This document shows positions 48,252 to 56,714 of a stretch of DNA of 63,134 nucleotides, piece after piece; position 1 is the first letter of the stretch, and each line of letters begins with the position of its first letter. A program made the translations under genes and the position numbers. A model generated the notes under the pieces. It did no database searches and was not told where the DNA came from. It was given only the letters and a program-made list of their open reading frames with translations. Source of the stretch: Pseudomonadota bacterium (lineage in GTDB: Bacteria; Pseudomonadota; Gammaproteobacteria; Steroidobacterales; MnTg04); NCBI GenBank assembly GCA_022572885.1, contig JACZVC010000002.1:1-63134 (forward strand), given 5' to 3'.

Positions 48252-50516
48252 CTAACGCTTGCGCAACCAGAACTCGTACATGCCGGCAAACAACGCCGGA
48301 TTTTCCTGCTCGAGCTGATGCCAGTCGTCGAGACTGTCCATTCGCGGATTGCCGGCGAAGCGTTGCAGATATAATTTGTCTGCGCGGCCCGGGCCAGGGT
48401 CAAAGCCGATCAATTCCAGGCCGAGTTCATCGAGACAGTCGCCGATCTGCGGCAACGTAAAGCGGTGTTCCTGCACGTGAAACAACAAGTCTCTGCAGGT
48501 GGACAAGGAGAAAAAATCCAGGTTCTTGCGGATACCGGCGGCCGCGTGGCCGTCCGCCAGCGCCAGGATGTCTGCCCTGGACTTCCGGATGTCATCCGCG
48601 GTGACCGACTCGGCCGCAGGCAGGATTTGCCTTGCGGCCAGGACATCCGTTCTCCCGAGTTCGCTGTACAGACCGATGCGCATCAGGCCGTCGTCCCTGA
48701 GCAGACCGACCAGCACCCGCCAGCCGGCCACCGGGTCGGCCAAGTGATGCAGCACGCCTGAGCATTCGATCAAGTCGAATTTTCGCTCCAGCGCCGCGAG
48801 GTGCAAAATATCCGCGTGCAGAAAATCGATGTTGTCCTGACCGAGCCGTTGGTTCATCTGCTGCGCATACGCCAGGCTGGCCCGGCTCAAGTCGACCGCC
48901 AGTACCTTGCTGTCTTTGAATTTGGCGGCGGTTTCGATCGCGTGCCGGCCGGTGCCGCAACCGGCGATCAGGATCTCGGGACGGGCGGGTTTGGCCAGCC
49001 CCGCCGGGTCCAGCAACGGGAACACGGAGCGAATCTGCGATACGAAATCCTTGCCGTTTTCACGGCTGGCGGTCTGCCAGCGCGGATAGGGGTTGTCCTC
49101 ATACAGCCTGCGGACCTTTCTGGAAACCTCGTCGTCGATTGTTGCGAGCGACTCCATTTGGCCGGCAAGCCGCTCGCGTTCTATGGCGTCGGTTAATTGC
49201 AAGCGGTATAAATCCGCGCAAGCGGGATTGTCGCTCAGCGCTTGCCGCAGAGCTTCGGGGAATTCCGTGATCGGGCGATAACAGGCGGCGAGCAAGACGC
49301 GCCAGGAATCGTTGCCGGTCGCCTCGCCAAGCAAGCCGTCAACCGCCACTATTTCTTCGTGATCGGCCAGCCACAGGTACTCGTTGGCATGCAGCTGACG
49401 GGCCAGGGCTTGAAGAAACCCGGTCAGTTTGGTTCGGATGGCGCCAGCGGGCGGGGCAGCCGTCGCCCACAGCAGAATCTTGCGCCGGCTCGCTTTCAGC
49501 AAGGTTTCCATCGCCGCATCCGCCGCCAGGCAGTGGCGCAGGACGGCGAGCAGCAGCGGCTCGCAAAGCTGCTCGAGCAGTTGCTCGACCGGGAATTGGT
49601 CGATGTTTGATGCCGTCCCATCCGCCTGTAGCAGGCAAAAACCCGCTTTCGCCCTCAGGTAATTCAGCGCCGGCCGCAACAACAACTCGAGGTTCAAGTC
49701 TGTCGCGGAAAATAGCGCCAGCAGTTCCTTTTCGAGTTCGGCATCGTCGCCGGCGGGCTGGCAGCGGCCGAGCGCTACGGCATAGGAAATACGATAAGCC
49801 GCATTCGCCGGCGCAAGTTCGCAAGCCGCGCGGAAATGTTTGCGCATAGGCTCGTACTGCTGCCGGTCGGCCAGCGCCAGGGCCAAAGAGAAATGCGCCT
49901 CGTGATGATCCGGCCGGTAATGCAGCGCCTGCTGGAAGGCCTCGATCGCATCCGGATTTCGCAGCGCCGAAAAAATCAGGCCGAGGTTGTAAGCGGCATC
50001 GGCATCCGCCGGCGCGACCGACAAACAGCGCACCAGGTTTTCCACCGCACTGGCATAATCACCGGTCTGCATCAGCGTCACACCCAGGTTATAAAGCGCG
50101 TCCGGAAAGTCCGGTTGGCAGGACAAGGCGTTTTCGAATTCCGTGATCGCCTGTTTGCTTTGTCCCATGGCCAGCAATAAATTGGCGAGATTGGAATGCG
50201 CGGCAGCTGCCTGCGGGTGCAGAACTAGGGTGCGCCCCAGTGTTGCCTCGGCCTCGCCGGGCTCGCCCGCACGGCGTTGCAGGCTGGCCAGCGTGAGCAG
50301 GGCTTCGAGATCGTCGGGTGCCTGGTCCAGCGCGCGCCGGATATGGACCAGCGCCGAATCAGTTTTACCACTTGCCCCCAACAGGGCCGCCATCAGGCGA
50401 TTGGCGGCCGGGTGCGCGGGCTGCTCTGTCAGAATCTCGGCACAAAGACCGTGCGCCTGGTCGATCTGGCCCTGCTGGTAACAAGCGATCGCCTGGTTGA
50501 GTTTTTGCTCCGGCAA
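48252..50516 (-). CDS. TPR protein fused to a SAM-dependent methyltransferase
   Basis: 754 residues. About 1-245 carries seven TPR units (A-H-S-N-L-A-N-L-L, A-L-Y-N-L-G-V-T, A-A-Y-N-L-G-L). The middle is a helical domain of unknown type. The C-terminal methyltransferase has ILIAGCGTGRHAIE (motif I, AGCGTG 518-523), VLAVDLSRASL (acidic ribose-binding Asp) and FDLIECSGVLHHLADP (motif IV). Substrate unknown; possible protein or sugar target. It follows queD by 12 bases. The organisation resembles TPR-methyltransferases next to glycosylation genes, but no such genes are here. Confidence 0.85.
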   Translation of the reverse strand: MPEQKLNQAIACYQQGQIDQAHGLCAEILTEQPAHPAANRLMAALLGASGKTDSALVHIRRALDQAPDDLEALLTLASLQRRAGEPGEAEATLGRTLVLHPQAAAAHSNLANLLLAMGQSKQAITEFENALSCQPDFPDALYNLGVTLMQTGDYASAVENLVRCLSVAPADADAAYNLGLIFSALRNPDAIEAFQQALHYRPDHHEAHFSLALALADRQQYEPMRKHFRAACELAPANAAYRISYAVALGRCQPAGDDAELEKELLALFSATDLNLELLLRPALNYLRAKAGFCLLQADGTASNIDQFPVEQLLEQLCEPLLLAVLRHCLAADAAMETLLKASRRKILLWATAAPPAGAIRTKLTGFLQALARQLHANEYLWLADHEEIVAVDGLLGEATGNDSWRVLLAACYRPITEFPEALRQALSDNPACADLYRLQLTDAIERERLAGQMESLATIDDEVSRKVRRLYEDNPYPRWQTASRENGKDFVSQIRSVFPLLDPAGLAKPARPEILIAGCGTGRHAIETAAKFKDSKVLAVDLSRASLAYAQQMNQRLGQDNIDFLHADILHLAALERKFDLIECSGVLHHLADPVAGWRVLVGLLRDDGLMRIGLYSELGRTDVLAARQILPAAESVTADDIRKSRADILALADGHAAAGIRKNLDFFSLSTCRDLLFHVQEHRFTLPQIGDCLDELGLELIGFDPGPGRADKLYLQRFAGNPRMDSLDDWHQLEQENPALFAGMYEFWLRKR

Positions 50517-50528
50517 GACTGGGCCTGG

Positions 50529-50891
50529 TCAGGCAGACGGGCCGGTATAACTGCAGCCTGAGTTACAGGTTTCGCAAACCACGACCCGGCACAGGCCGGT
50601 GAGATCGCCGATCAGCCGCTGCCAGATCCAGCGCGCCAGGTTTTCGCTGGTCGGATTTTCCAGGCCCGGGATGTCGTTGAGATAATGGTGATCGAGTTGC
50701 TCGAACAAAGGCTGGAATGCTTTTTTTAGCTCGGCAAAATCCATGACCCAGCCGCTGTCGCCACCGGCATCGCCGGACACGTGCACCTCGATCCGGAACG
50801 AATGCCCATGCAGACGGCTGCACTTATGATCTTCGGGCACGTTTGGCAAACGATGCGCCGCTTCGATCTGAAAGCCCTTGAAGATTTCCAT
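50529..50891 (-). CDS. queD: 6-carboxy-5,6,7,8-tetrahydropterin synthase
   Basis: 120 residues. PTPS fold: zinc His residues in AAHRLP and RLHGHSF, catalytic Cys in KCSRLHGHS, Asp/His LDHHYLND, and E near [11 protein letters not shown]. Second step of queuosine synthesis from GTP. queG, the last enzyme, is at 60676 in the same window. Ends with [10 protein letters not shown] typical of the family. Confidence 0.93.
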   Translation of the reverse strand: MEIFKGFQIEAAHRLPNVPEDHKCSRLHGHSFRIEVHVSGDAGGDSGWVMDFAELKKAFQPLFEQLDHHYLNDIPGLENPTSENLARWIWQRLIGDLTGLCRVVVCETCNSGCSYTGPSA

Positions 50892-50984
50892 GCGCAGAGT
50901 TTAATCGAATCGGAAGATTTTCGCGGAGAAAATGCCGGGCGGTCTTGCGCTTGAACGATGGGTCCTGAATGCACCCAGCGCGGC

Positions 50985-53336
50985 TCAATAATTTAGAGCG
51001 CTATGGCTGCCCACATATAATTCACGTCCTGCCGGGAGATCAATGAGCGCCCGCTGCCTGGCCAGTTCATCCTCAAGTTCGGCGAGCACGGCGGCGAAAC
51101 CCGGATGTCCCCGCAAGCCATCGGGGACCGGGTCGATCCTGATGTGCCACGCGTACCGGAAGCCCTTTTCAACGGCGGCGGCAAGATCTGCAACGCCTTC
51201 GTCGGGCCGCCCTTGCAGAGCATGGATCGCAGCCCGGAAATAAAGGACGCTGGGTGTCCCGACGTCGCGTTGTATCCAATAATCGAGAAACTCCGAGGTC
51301 TCTGTGAGCAAGGCGTCTGCGGCGCTGGAATTCCCCGCATTATCATCGATGTATGCCTTGTACACAGCAGGTAAGGCAGCCATCATCAATTGACCTCTGG
51401 TAAGCCATTTCCCGCGAACCAGGAATGGATCGGCCGATGGCAATGGGCCATTTGCTTCGGGCATTTGGTCAAGTACTTGCTGCGCGTAGTCGTGCAAACC
51501 GGCCATCGTTGCGTGGGCGACTACCAGGTGCGCCAATTCCGGGTCTACTGGCCAGTTCCTGATGTGCGCCCTCGCGCCGTCGATATTTTCGGTCGCCAGC
51601 AGATAGCTTGATCGGGTCCAGTAAGTGTACTGATCGTTCGGAAAATCTCGCTCGGCCTGTCGAATCAGCAACTCGCTACTCGAAGGTGCGTCGATTTGAA
51701 TATAAATGTTCGCCATCATCCCTGGCAGCCAGCTCATGTGGCGGATCGTGTACGGATGCTGAAGCGCACGATCCAGGCGCGGACCCAGGTTTATCGCCTG
51801 GTCGAGTTGTCCGGCGTCTCTGTGTGCGACTATGAGGTTGTTCAGCGCGGAGACATGGGTTGGTATCAGATGCAGTTGAGCATTCAGAAACCGGGATGCA
51901 CTATCGAAGTCCCTTACCATCATGCTGGACATTGCTGCTGTTGCCAGGAACTCGGTGGAGAAGGGCGCGAGTTCGGCGGCGCGCCGAGCGTAGCCGGCCG
52001 CGAGGTGGAATTCTCCGAAGGTGTCGACGGTTCGGGACAACCATCTTAAAACCATCGGGCTATCGGCATTCAGGGCAAGTGAGTGTTCATACGCAGCCCG
52101 TGCCATGACGGGGTCGCGCTCGAAATCATGGATCAAACCCATGGCCGCGTATGCCTCGGCCGAGTCCGGGTCCAGTGCCAGTGCCCGCTGAATGGCAACA
52201 CGACCATCATCAAGGCTCCTCTCCTTTGCGGCCTGATCCGTTCCGTACGAAAACCGCAGGGCCAATGCGAGGGCCAGCCCTGTCCAGCCGTCGACAAAGT
52301 CCGGATCCGCATCGACCGCCGCCCGCAACGCGGCGATTGATTTAACCATTACCGACAGCGAATCTGCTAACGTGGACACGCCCTCGCTAGGCTTAAAGCG
52401 ACGCTGCATGTAGTAACGACCGAGGACTGCCAGTTCCCTTGGGTCGAGACTTTGTCCTTCGAGCTCGGCAAGCTCCTGGCTCCAGCTCCCCGCCACATCG
52501 AGTTCCTGTTCGAGTCGCAAGATCAGTTCGTCGGTGGACACGCCCTCATCAGACACATTTGCATCTACCGGGATGCTCGCGCGAAGCGTCTCCGATTCCG
52601 GGTCGACCACATCCAGAGTAGTGCGCCCCGAGGCATCGGCTCTGAGGATGAGAACTGCATCCACCCCTAACGAGCGACCCGTGGCCACATAGGGTCCGAG
52701 ATTCTCGCCGCCATACACGGGCACATCCGGAATGACGACGGTCACATCGTCGAAGTAGATAAGGCGCTCCACCAGCTGATCAGAAATACGCTGCAGAATC
52801 TCGTCCGAGTTCGCCGATTGCGATACTGCGGGCATCATCGCCAGGCTCAACGATGGTTGTATCTCGGCGACGCCTCGTCTATCCACGTATACCATCACCC
52901 AGGCAGCCGCCGCGATGATCAGCGTCATAGCGATTGCCGCACGCTTCCCGGCCGAACGGGACATCGAGAGCCATCGCCTCGCCGGTAATTTTACGTCGCC
53001 GGATTCCGAATCAGATTCGTAGCGGACGCTCGCCACGAGCCGGTATCCCCTCTTCGGGATGGTCTCCAGATATTTCGGTCGATGGGAATCGTCGCCGAGT
53101 GCGCGACGGATGGCTCCGATCGCCTGATAAAGAGTCTCCGGTGCGACCTGTATATCCGCCCATACTGCGTCCATGAGTTCGTCGGGACCGACGACTTCAC
53201 CCGCATGGTCCGCAAGCACCCGCAGCAGGTCCATGGCCCGCGGCGTAAGGTGGACTGTTTGGCCATCCCGAGTCAATTGACCCATCGATGGGTCAACGGT
53301 CCAGTCCCCAATCAACATATTCGGCTGTCGAGACAT
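50985..53336 (-). CDS. ToxR/CadC-type winged-helix TPR regulator in the membrane
   Basis: 783 residues. About 5-105 is an OmpR/PhoB winged helix (LTPRAMDLLRVLADHAGEVV, ETLYQAIGAIRRALGDD, KYLETIPKRGYRLVA). One membrane helix (132-151) follows. About 200-300 is a domain seen in adenylate-cyclase/CadC-like TPR proteins, and about 340-700 carries TPR units (AIQRALALDPDSAEAYAAMG). The DNA-binding end is cytoplasmic and the TPR part periplasmic. It is divergent from a secreted protein gene across a 203-base gap carrying 11-bp-period direct repeats, so it probably controls that gene. The start at 53336 begins directly at the winged helix. Confidence 0.85.
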   Translation of the reverse strand: MSRQPNMLIGDWTVDPSMGQLTRDGQTVHLTPRAMDLLRVLADHAGEVVGPDELMDAVWADIQVAPETLYQAIGAIRRALGDDSHRPKYLETIPKRGYRLVASVRYESDSESGDVKLPARRWLSMSRSAGKRAAIAMTLIIAAAAWVMVYVDRRGVAEIQPSLSLAMMPAVSQSANSDEILQRISDQLVERLIYFDDVTVVIPDVPVYGGENLGPYVATGRSLGVDAVLILRADASGRTTLDVVDPESETLRASIPVDANVSDEGVSTDELILRLEQELDVAGSWSQELAELEGQSLDPRELAVLGRYYMQRRFKPSEGVSTLADSLSVMVKSIAALRAAVDADPDFVDGWTGLALALALRFSYGTDQAAKERSLDDGRVAIQRALALDPDSAEAYAAMGLIHDFERDPVMARAAYEHSLALNADSPMVLRWLSRTVDTFGEFHLAAGYARRAAELAPFSTEFLATAAMSSMMVRDFDSASRFLNAQLHLIPTHVSALNNLIVAHRDAGQLDQAINLGPRLDRALQHPYTIRHMSWLPGMMANIYIQIDAPSSSELLIRQAERDFPNDQYTYWTRSSYLLATENIDGARAHIRNWPVDPELAHLVVAHATMAGLHDYAQQVLDQMPEANGPLPSADPFLVRGKWLTRGQLMMAALPAVYKAYIDDNAGNSSAADALLTETSEFLDYWIQRDVGTPSVLYFRAAIHALQGRPDEGVADLAAAVEKGFRYAWHIRIDPVPDGLRGHPGFAAVLAELEDELARQRALIDLPAGRELYVGSHSALNY

Positions 53337-53362
53337 ACCGCATCGATTCCGATTGGCGAAGA

Positions 53363-53372
53363 AACCTAGGTT
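53363..53372. repeat. 10-bp perfect palindrome upstream of the regulator gene
   Basis: AACCTAGGTT, 27 bases upstream of the regulator ATG at 53336. Position suits an autoregulatory site; it could also be chance. Confidence 0.3.
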
Positions 53373-53410
53373 ACGCCTGCAGTCGGCTGGCTACCAGTGA
53401 TTCGCTGACC

Positions 53411-53427
53411 GAGCAAGAAAAATGCTC
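53411..53427. repeat. Short inverted repeat in the divergent promoter region
   Basis: GAGCA (53411-53415) and TGCTC (53423-53427) flank a 7-base A-rich loop. Just upstream of the direct repeats; role unknown. Confidence 0.3.
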
Positions 53428-53434
53428 AGACAAA

Positions 53435-53452
53435 TTTCAGGATTTTTTCAGG
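53435..53452 (+). promoter_or_regulatory. Two TTTCAGG direct repeats, 11-bp period: candidate regulator operator
   Basis: TTTCAGG at 53435-53441 and again at 53446-53452, separated by ATTT. Seven-base units at 11-bp spacing is the arrangement of sites bound by OmpR/PhoB-fold winged helices (for example the pho box). They lie 20 bases before TATAAA (53473-53478), the candidate -10 of the secreted-protein gene, where an activator replacing a -35 box could act. Confidence 0.5.
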
Positions 53453-53472
53453 TTTTTCCTGCCACCAGGACG

Positions 53473-53478
53473 TATAAA
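53473..53478 (+). promoter_or_regulatory. Candidate -10 box of the secreted-protein gene
   Basis: TATAAA, 61 bases before ATG 53540. No good -35 hexamer is at the 16-18 base spacing (AGGTTT at 53450-53455), consistent with an activator-dependent promoter. Prediction only. Confidence 0.4.
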
Positions 53479-53539
53479 TCAATGTCGGAGTGAATATGCA
53501 CGAAATCCATTTCAAACCCGATTTCGTCGGAGGAATATT

Positions 53540-54328
53540 ATGTTAAGCAAATTTCGTGTTATGGCTGTGACCATAGCTATAGCTGTAATTACGCTGGGCC
53601 TTGCAGCCGTGCCGGCGTTGGCTGACCAACCCGACCCGAACACCGGTTGCCATGGGCCGCACAAAGGTTGTAACGGCGGTGACCGCGACGAAACTTTTTA
53701 CGACGTGGTGATCGGCCCAATGTCTGCTAGTGGCGATTTTATTGCTGGCGAAAGTGACGACGATCACCCCTGGCTTACCTTCGGGAACGGAACGTCGATT
53801 GGCCTAGGTGATGCGACACTGTCGCCGCCAGGACCTGCCCGGCCAGGGATTGGTGAGTTCACGGATCTGAGCTTTTTCCATACCCTACCGGGTGATTCTC
53901 CTCCATTTCCTCCATTCTCAACCACGCAGGGCAAGAAGTGCTTTCCGAAGGACGGGGACGAGGAGAAGGACGAGGACGAGAAGAATCACAGGGACGTCGG
54001 CACCTTTTCGATACATCAGGGGCGCGTTCAAGAGGGACGGGGCGGCAGAGCGCAAGCCAGCTTTTGGTTCCATGGCTTCACGCACACCGAAGTTGACGAG
54101 GAAATCGTGACGGTTCTTTATGCCCTCCTGTTGACCGGGGATACGATATCGTTGCCTCCTACTGGAGGTGAATCTGTTGTGATAGCCATGACGGCCTGGC
54201 AGTTGACCGCAACGAACAAAGGGCAGGCTGTAAAGAGCGCCTCTTGTATCGGCGATGGGGAGGTGTATGTCAATGTTACGGTCACTGAACATGACCCTGA
54301 TGCTGAACATGGACATGATCATGATTGA
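53540..54328 (+). CDS. Secreted Cys/His/Asp-rich protein of unknown family
   Basis: 262 residues from ATG 53540, which has an excellent ribosome site (GGAGG then 5 bases). Signal peptide 1-28 (VPALA-DQ). Mature features: C37-HGPHKG-C44 (an eight-residue Cys/His element), C134 and C236 as the only other Cys, a highly charged stretch 136-151 (many Asp/Glu/Lys), an aromatic block SFWFHGFTHTEVDEE (174-188), beta-rich C-terminal half, and the tail EHGHDHD, a possible metal-binding end. I do not recognise a family. Its divergent neighbour is the TPR regulator, and a strong terminator follows, so it is a single-gene transcript. It could be a metal-binding or signalling envelope protein; this is inference. 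Confidence 0.8.
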   Translation: MLSKFRVMAVTIAIAVITLGLAAVPALADQPDPNTGCHGPHKGCNGGDRDETFYDVVIGPMSASGDFIAGESDDDHPWLTFGNGTSIGLGDATLSPPGPARPGIGEFTDLSFFHTLPGDSPPFPPFSTTQGKKCFPKDGDEEKDEDEKNHRDVGTFSIHQGRVQEGRGGRAQASFWFHGFTHTEVDEEIVTVLYALLLTGDTISLPPTGGESVVIAMTAWQLTATNKGQAVKSASCIGDGEVYVNVTVTEHDPDAEHGHDHD

Positions 54329-54391
54329 TGATGTACCAGAATAGTCGACTAAGATAAAAGCTGATTCCTCACTCTGAAATTCGACGCCTGG

Positions 54392-54430
54392 ACGACCCCT
54401 GGGGCTAAATAGCCTTCCAGGGGTCGTTTT
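54392..54430 (+). terminator. Rho-independent terminator of the secreted-protein gene
   Basis: An 11-bp perfect stem (ACGACCCCTGG 54392-54402 with CCAGGGGTCGT 54417-54427) encloses a second small stem GGCT/AGCC (54403-54406, 54411-54414), and is followed by TTTT (54427-54430) and C. It begins 64 bases after the stop. The reverse strand lacks a T-run after the stem, so it acts rightward. Confidence 0.9.
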
Positions 54431-54687
54431 CTTTCGGCGGCCTGATAGGCAACGACCTGTGCGGGTGGCTTGATCGGGCCATCTGAGAGAAATATGGGGG
54501 GTTGAGATTTAGCTCCACGAAGGTCTGCTTTTCTAATCGGGTGCCAATATGAAGCTTTTGGCGGTGAGAACACAGAGTGATCACATAGCCTGTGCCGACG
54601 GCGCCGGACCATTTAGACCGTAGTCAATGCCAGAAATATTTCCGCGGAAACATTCTCTCGAATTTACATTGGAAAGTTTCCAAATTA
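54431..54687. other. Intergenic stretch between terminator and tRNA-Glu
   Basis: With the 3' part after the secreted-protein gene this makes a gap of over 350 bases without a protein gene. It contains a 12-bp palindrome TTTCCGCGGAAA (54639-54650) and a TTGGAA/TTCCAA hairpin (54669-54683) just beyond the tRNA 3' end. No reading frame with start, ribosome site and familiar product was found. Confidence 0.5.
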
Positions 54688-54762
54688 TGGCGCTCCCTAG
54701 GGGAATCGAACCCCTGTTTTCGGCGTGAGAGGCCAACGTCCTGACCGCTAGACGAAGGGAGC
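54688..54762 (-). tRNA. tRNA-Glu (anticodon CUC), CCA encoded
   Basis: 75 bases, leftward. Acceptor stem GCTCCCT/AGGGAGC, discriminator G and encoded CCA. D arm TCGTCTAGCGG, close to E. coli tRNA-Glu. Anticodon stem TTGGC/GCCGA with loop CTCTCAC, giving anticodon CTC (reads GAG). T arm CAGGGGTTCGATTCCCCT. Standard cloverleaf with the U8-equivalent T. Confidence 0.95.
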
Positions 54763-54800
54763 GCTGTGGTTCTGGGTGCCGCCGGTGGCGGTGGGATGGT

Positions 54801-54828
54801 ATTATACGGCCCCGTCTGATTTGCTCAA
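54801..54828 (-). promoter_or_regulatory. Promoter of tRNA-Glu
   Basis: Read leftward, TTGAGC (54823-54828), 16 bases, then a perfect TATAAT (54801-54806), about 40 bases before the tRNA 5' end at 54762. The -35 lies only about 15 bases from the pcnB start, so the two transcripts start back to back. Confidence 0.75.
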
Positions 54829-54842
54829 CCGGAGCATCCCAT

Positions 54843-56192
54843 TTGAGTGACCAAACAGGGCGAAACACCCATCGCCCGTCGATTATTCCCCGTTCAGATC
54901 ATACGGTGTCGCGGGCCAATATCTCGAACAATGCCATCAAGGTCTTGCACCGGCTGCACAAGGGCGGTTTCCAGTCTTTTTTGGTCGGTGGCTGTGTCCG
55001 TGACTTGCTGCTCAGGCATCAGCCCAAGGATTTCGATGTTGCGACCGATGCCAGCCCCGATGAAGTTCGCAAGCTGTTTCGCAACTGCCGCCTGATCGGC
55101 CGCCGGTTTCGCCTGGCGCACATTCATTTTGGCCGCGAAATCATCGAGGTCGCCACGTTCAGGGCGACCCATGACGAACTGGATGACGACGATATCCGCG
55201 GGCAGACGGACGCAGGCGGGCGCATCCTGCGCGACAACCGCTATGGCAAGCTCGAAGACGATGTCTGGCGGCGCGATTTTACCGCCAATGCGCTGTACTA
55301 CACGCTCGATGGTTACAGCATCTGGGATTTCGTCGGCGGGTTTAAAGATGTCGAACAACGCGTGCTCAGGGTCATCGGCGATCCCGAGACCCGCTATCGC
55401 GAAGATCCGGTCCGCATGCTGCGCGCCGTGCGTTTTGCCGCCAAGCTTGACTTTTCGATCGACGATCCATCGGAGGTGCCGTTGTGGGAACTGGGGCACT
55501 TGCTCGAAGGTGTGCCGCCCGCGCGTCTTTATGAGGAAATCATCAAGATGTTCCTGGCCGGCCGTGCGGTCGAGAGTTTACGACTACTCGAACATTATCG
55601 TCTGCTTGCCCATCTTTTCCCGGCGCTGGTTTCCGAGTCGGGGAAAGATACAGACAGTCAGTTCAGGAAACTGTTGCTCGAGGGTCTCGCGACCACGGAT
55701 CAGCGGGTCAGGGAAGACAAACCGGTCACGACGTTCTTTTTGTTCGCGGTTCTCCTCTGGGCGCCTATCAAAAGACGTTTCGACCGGTTGCACGGCAGTG
55801 GCATGCCGCCGATTCCGGCCATGCAACAGGCGGTCGAGGACATCGTCAAGGCACAGCAATCGCAGATCAGCGTTCCGCGACGTACAACCATCCCGATGAA
55901 GGAAATGCTGGCCTTGCAATCGCGTTTCAACGTGCGCAAGGGCGTTCGCAGCCTGCGCTTTTTGCATCACCCGCGGTTTCGTGCCGCCTATGACTTCATG
56001 TTGTTAAGGGCATCCAGTGGCGATTTCGATACGCAAGCCGCGCAGTGGTGGACAGACATACAACTGGCCGATGACAAAACCCAGCGTGAAATGGCGCAGG
56101 TCGGGCGCGGCGCCGGTTCCGGCAAACGCAAGCGCCGCCCGCGGCGGCGGGGCGCGCGCAAGCGTTCAGCCGGGCAGGGCGGCCAGGAATAA
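54843..56192 (+). CDS. pcnB: Poly(A) polymerase I
   Basis: 449 residues from a TTG start at 54843 with GGAG about 8 bases upstream; the conserved block PRSDHTVSRANISNNAIKVL begins soon after, so the true start must be near. Nucleotidyltransferase signature: FLVGGCVRDLLLRHQPKDFDVATDA (the DxD carboxylates) and RRDFTANALYY. Basic C-terminus (RRPRRRGARKR). Adds 3' poly(A) that targets RNAs for decay. Leads a pcnB-folK operon. Confidence 0.93.
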   Translation: MSDQTGRNTHRPSIIPRSDHTVSRANISNNAIKVLHRLHKGGFQSFLVGGCVRDLLLRHQPKDFDVATDASPDEVRKLFRNCRLIGRRFRLAHIHFGREIIEVATFRATHDELDDDDIRGQTDAGGRILRDNRYGKLEDDVWRRDFTANALYYTLDGYSIWDFVGGFKDVEQRVLRVIGDPETRYREDPVRMLRAVRFAAKLDFSIDDPSEVPLWELGHLLEGVPPARLYEEIIKMFLAGRAVESLRLLEHYRLLAHLFPALVSESGKDTDSQFRKLLLEGLATTDQRVREDKPVTTFFLFAVLLWAPIKRRFDRLHGSGMPPIPAMQQAVEDIVKAQQSQISVPRRTTIPMKEMLALQSRFNVRKGVRSLRFLHHPRFRAAYDFMLLRASSGDFDTQAAQWWTDIQLADDKTQREMAQVGRGAGSGKRKRRPRRRGARKRSAGQGGQE

Positions 56193-56207
56193 CCGGGTAT
56201 TGCGACG

Positions 56208-56714
56208 ATGCGCTGGCAACCCGCGTATGTTGGCCTGGGCAGCAACCTGGACGATCCTTGCGGGCAGCTTCGCTGGGCCATGGCCAAACTCAAACAGCGG
56301 TCCGATATACGCAGCCTGACCTGTTCCGGCATTTACCTCAGCGCGCCGATGGGCCCGCCGGATCAGCCCGATTTCCACAATGCGGTTTGTGGCTTGCTGA
56401 CCAGTCTGTCCGCCGCGAACCTGCTCAGCGTGCTGCACGAACTGGAAGCGCAAAGGGGCAGACGGCGAAGTCAGCGCTGGGGCCCGCGCACCCTGGACCT
56501 CGACCTGCTCGTGTATGGCCGCGAGCTCAGTGATGACGCCGAGCTGAGGTTGCCGCATCCTGGTGTTCATGAACGCAGTTTTGTCCTGTATCCTCTGGCA
56601 GAAATCGCTCCGGCCCTTGAAATACCTGGGCGGGGAAGAGTGAGCCAACTGGCGGCCGCTTGCGGACGACAAGGTTTGCAGCGCTATGCCGATACAGGAG
56701 ACAGCAATACATGA
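56208..56714 (+). CDS. folK: 2-amino-4-hydroxy-6-hydroxymethyldihydropteridine pyrophosphokinase
   Basis: 168 residues. AYVGLGSNLDDPCGQLRWAM (substrate loop), GPPDQPDFHNAVC and RWGPRTLDLDLLVYG (Mg/ATP-binding Asp residues) are all HPPK signatures. Folate pathway. Fifteen bases after pcnB and 4-base overlap with the next gene. Confidence 0.95.
   Translation: MRWQPAYVGLGSNLDDPCGQLRWAMAKLKQRSDIRSLTCSGIYLSAPMGPPDQPDFHNAVCGLLTSLSAANLLSVLHELEAQRGRRRSQRWGPRTLDLDLLVYGRELSDDAELRLPHPGVHERSFVLYPLAEIAPALEIPGRGRVSQLAAACGRQGLQRYADTGDSNT

Noticed and set aside
54349-54612. 87-codon leftward frame downstream of the secreted-protein gene
   Set aside because: Covers the terminator, has no ribosome site and no family similarity.
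54600-54762. tRNA-Glu as an integration site (att)
   Set aside because: No integrase, no repeated tRNA 3' end and no clear composition break could be shown by eye.
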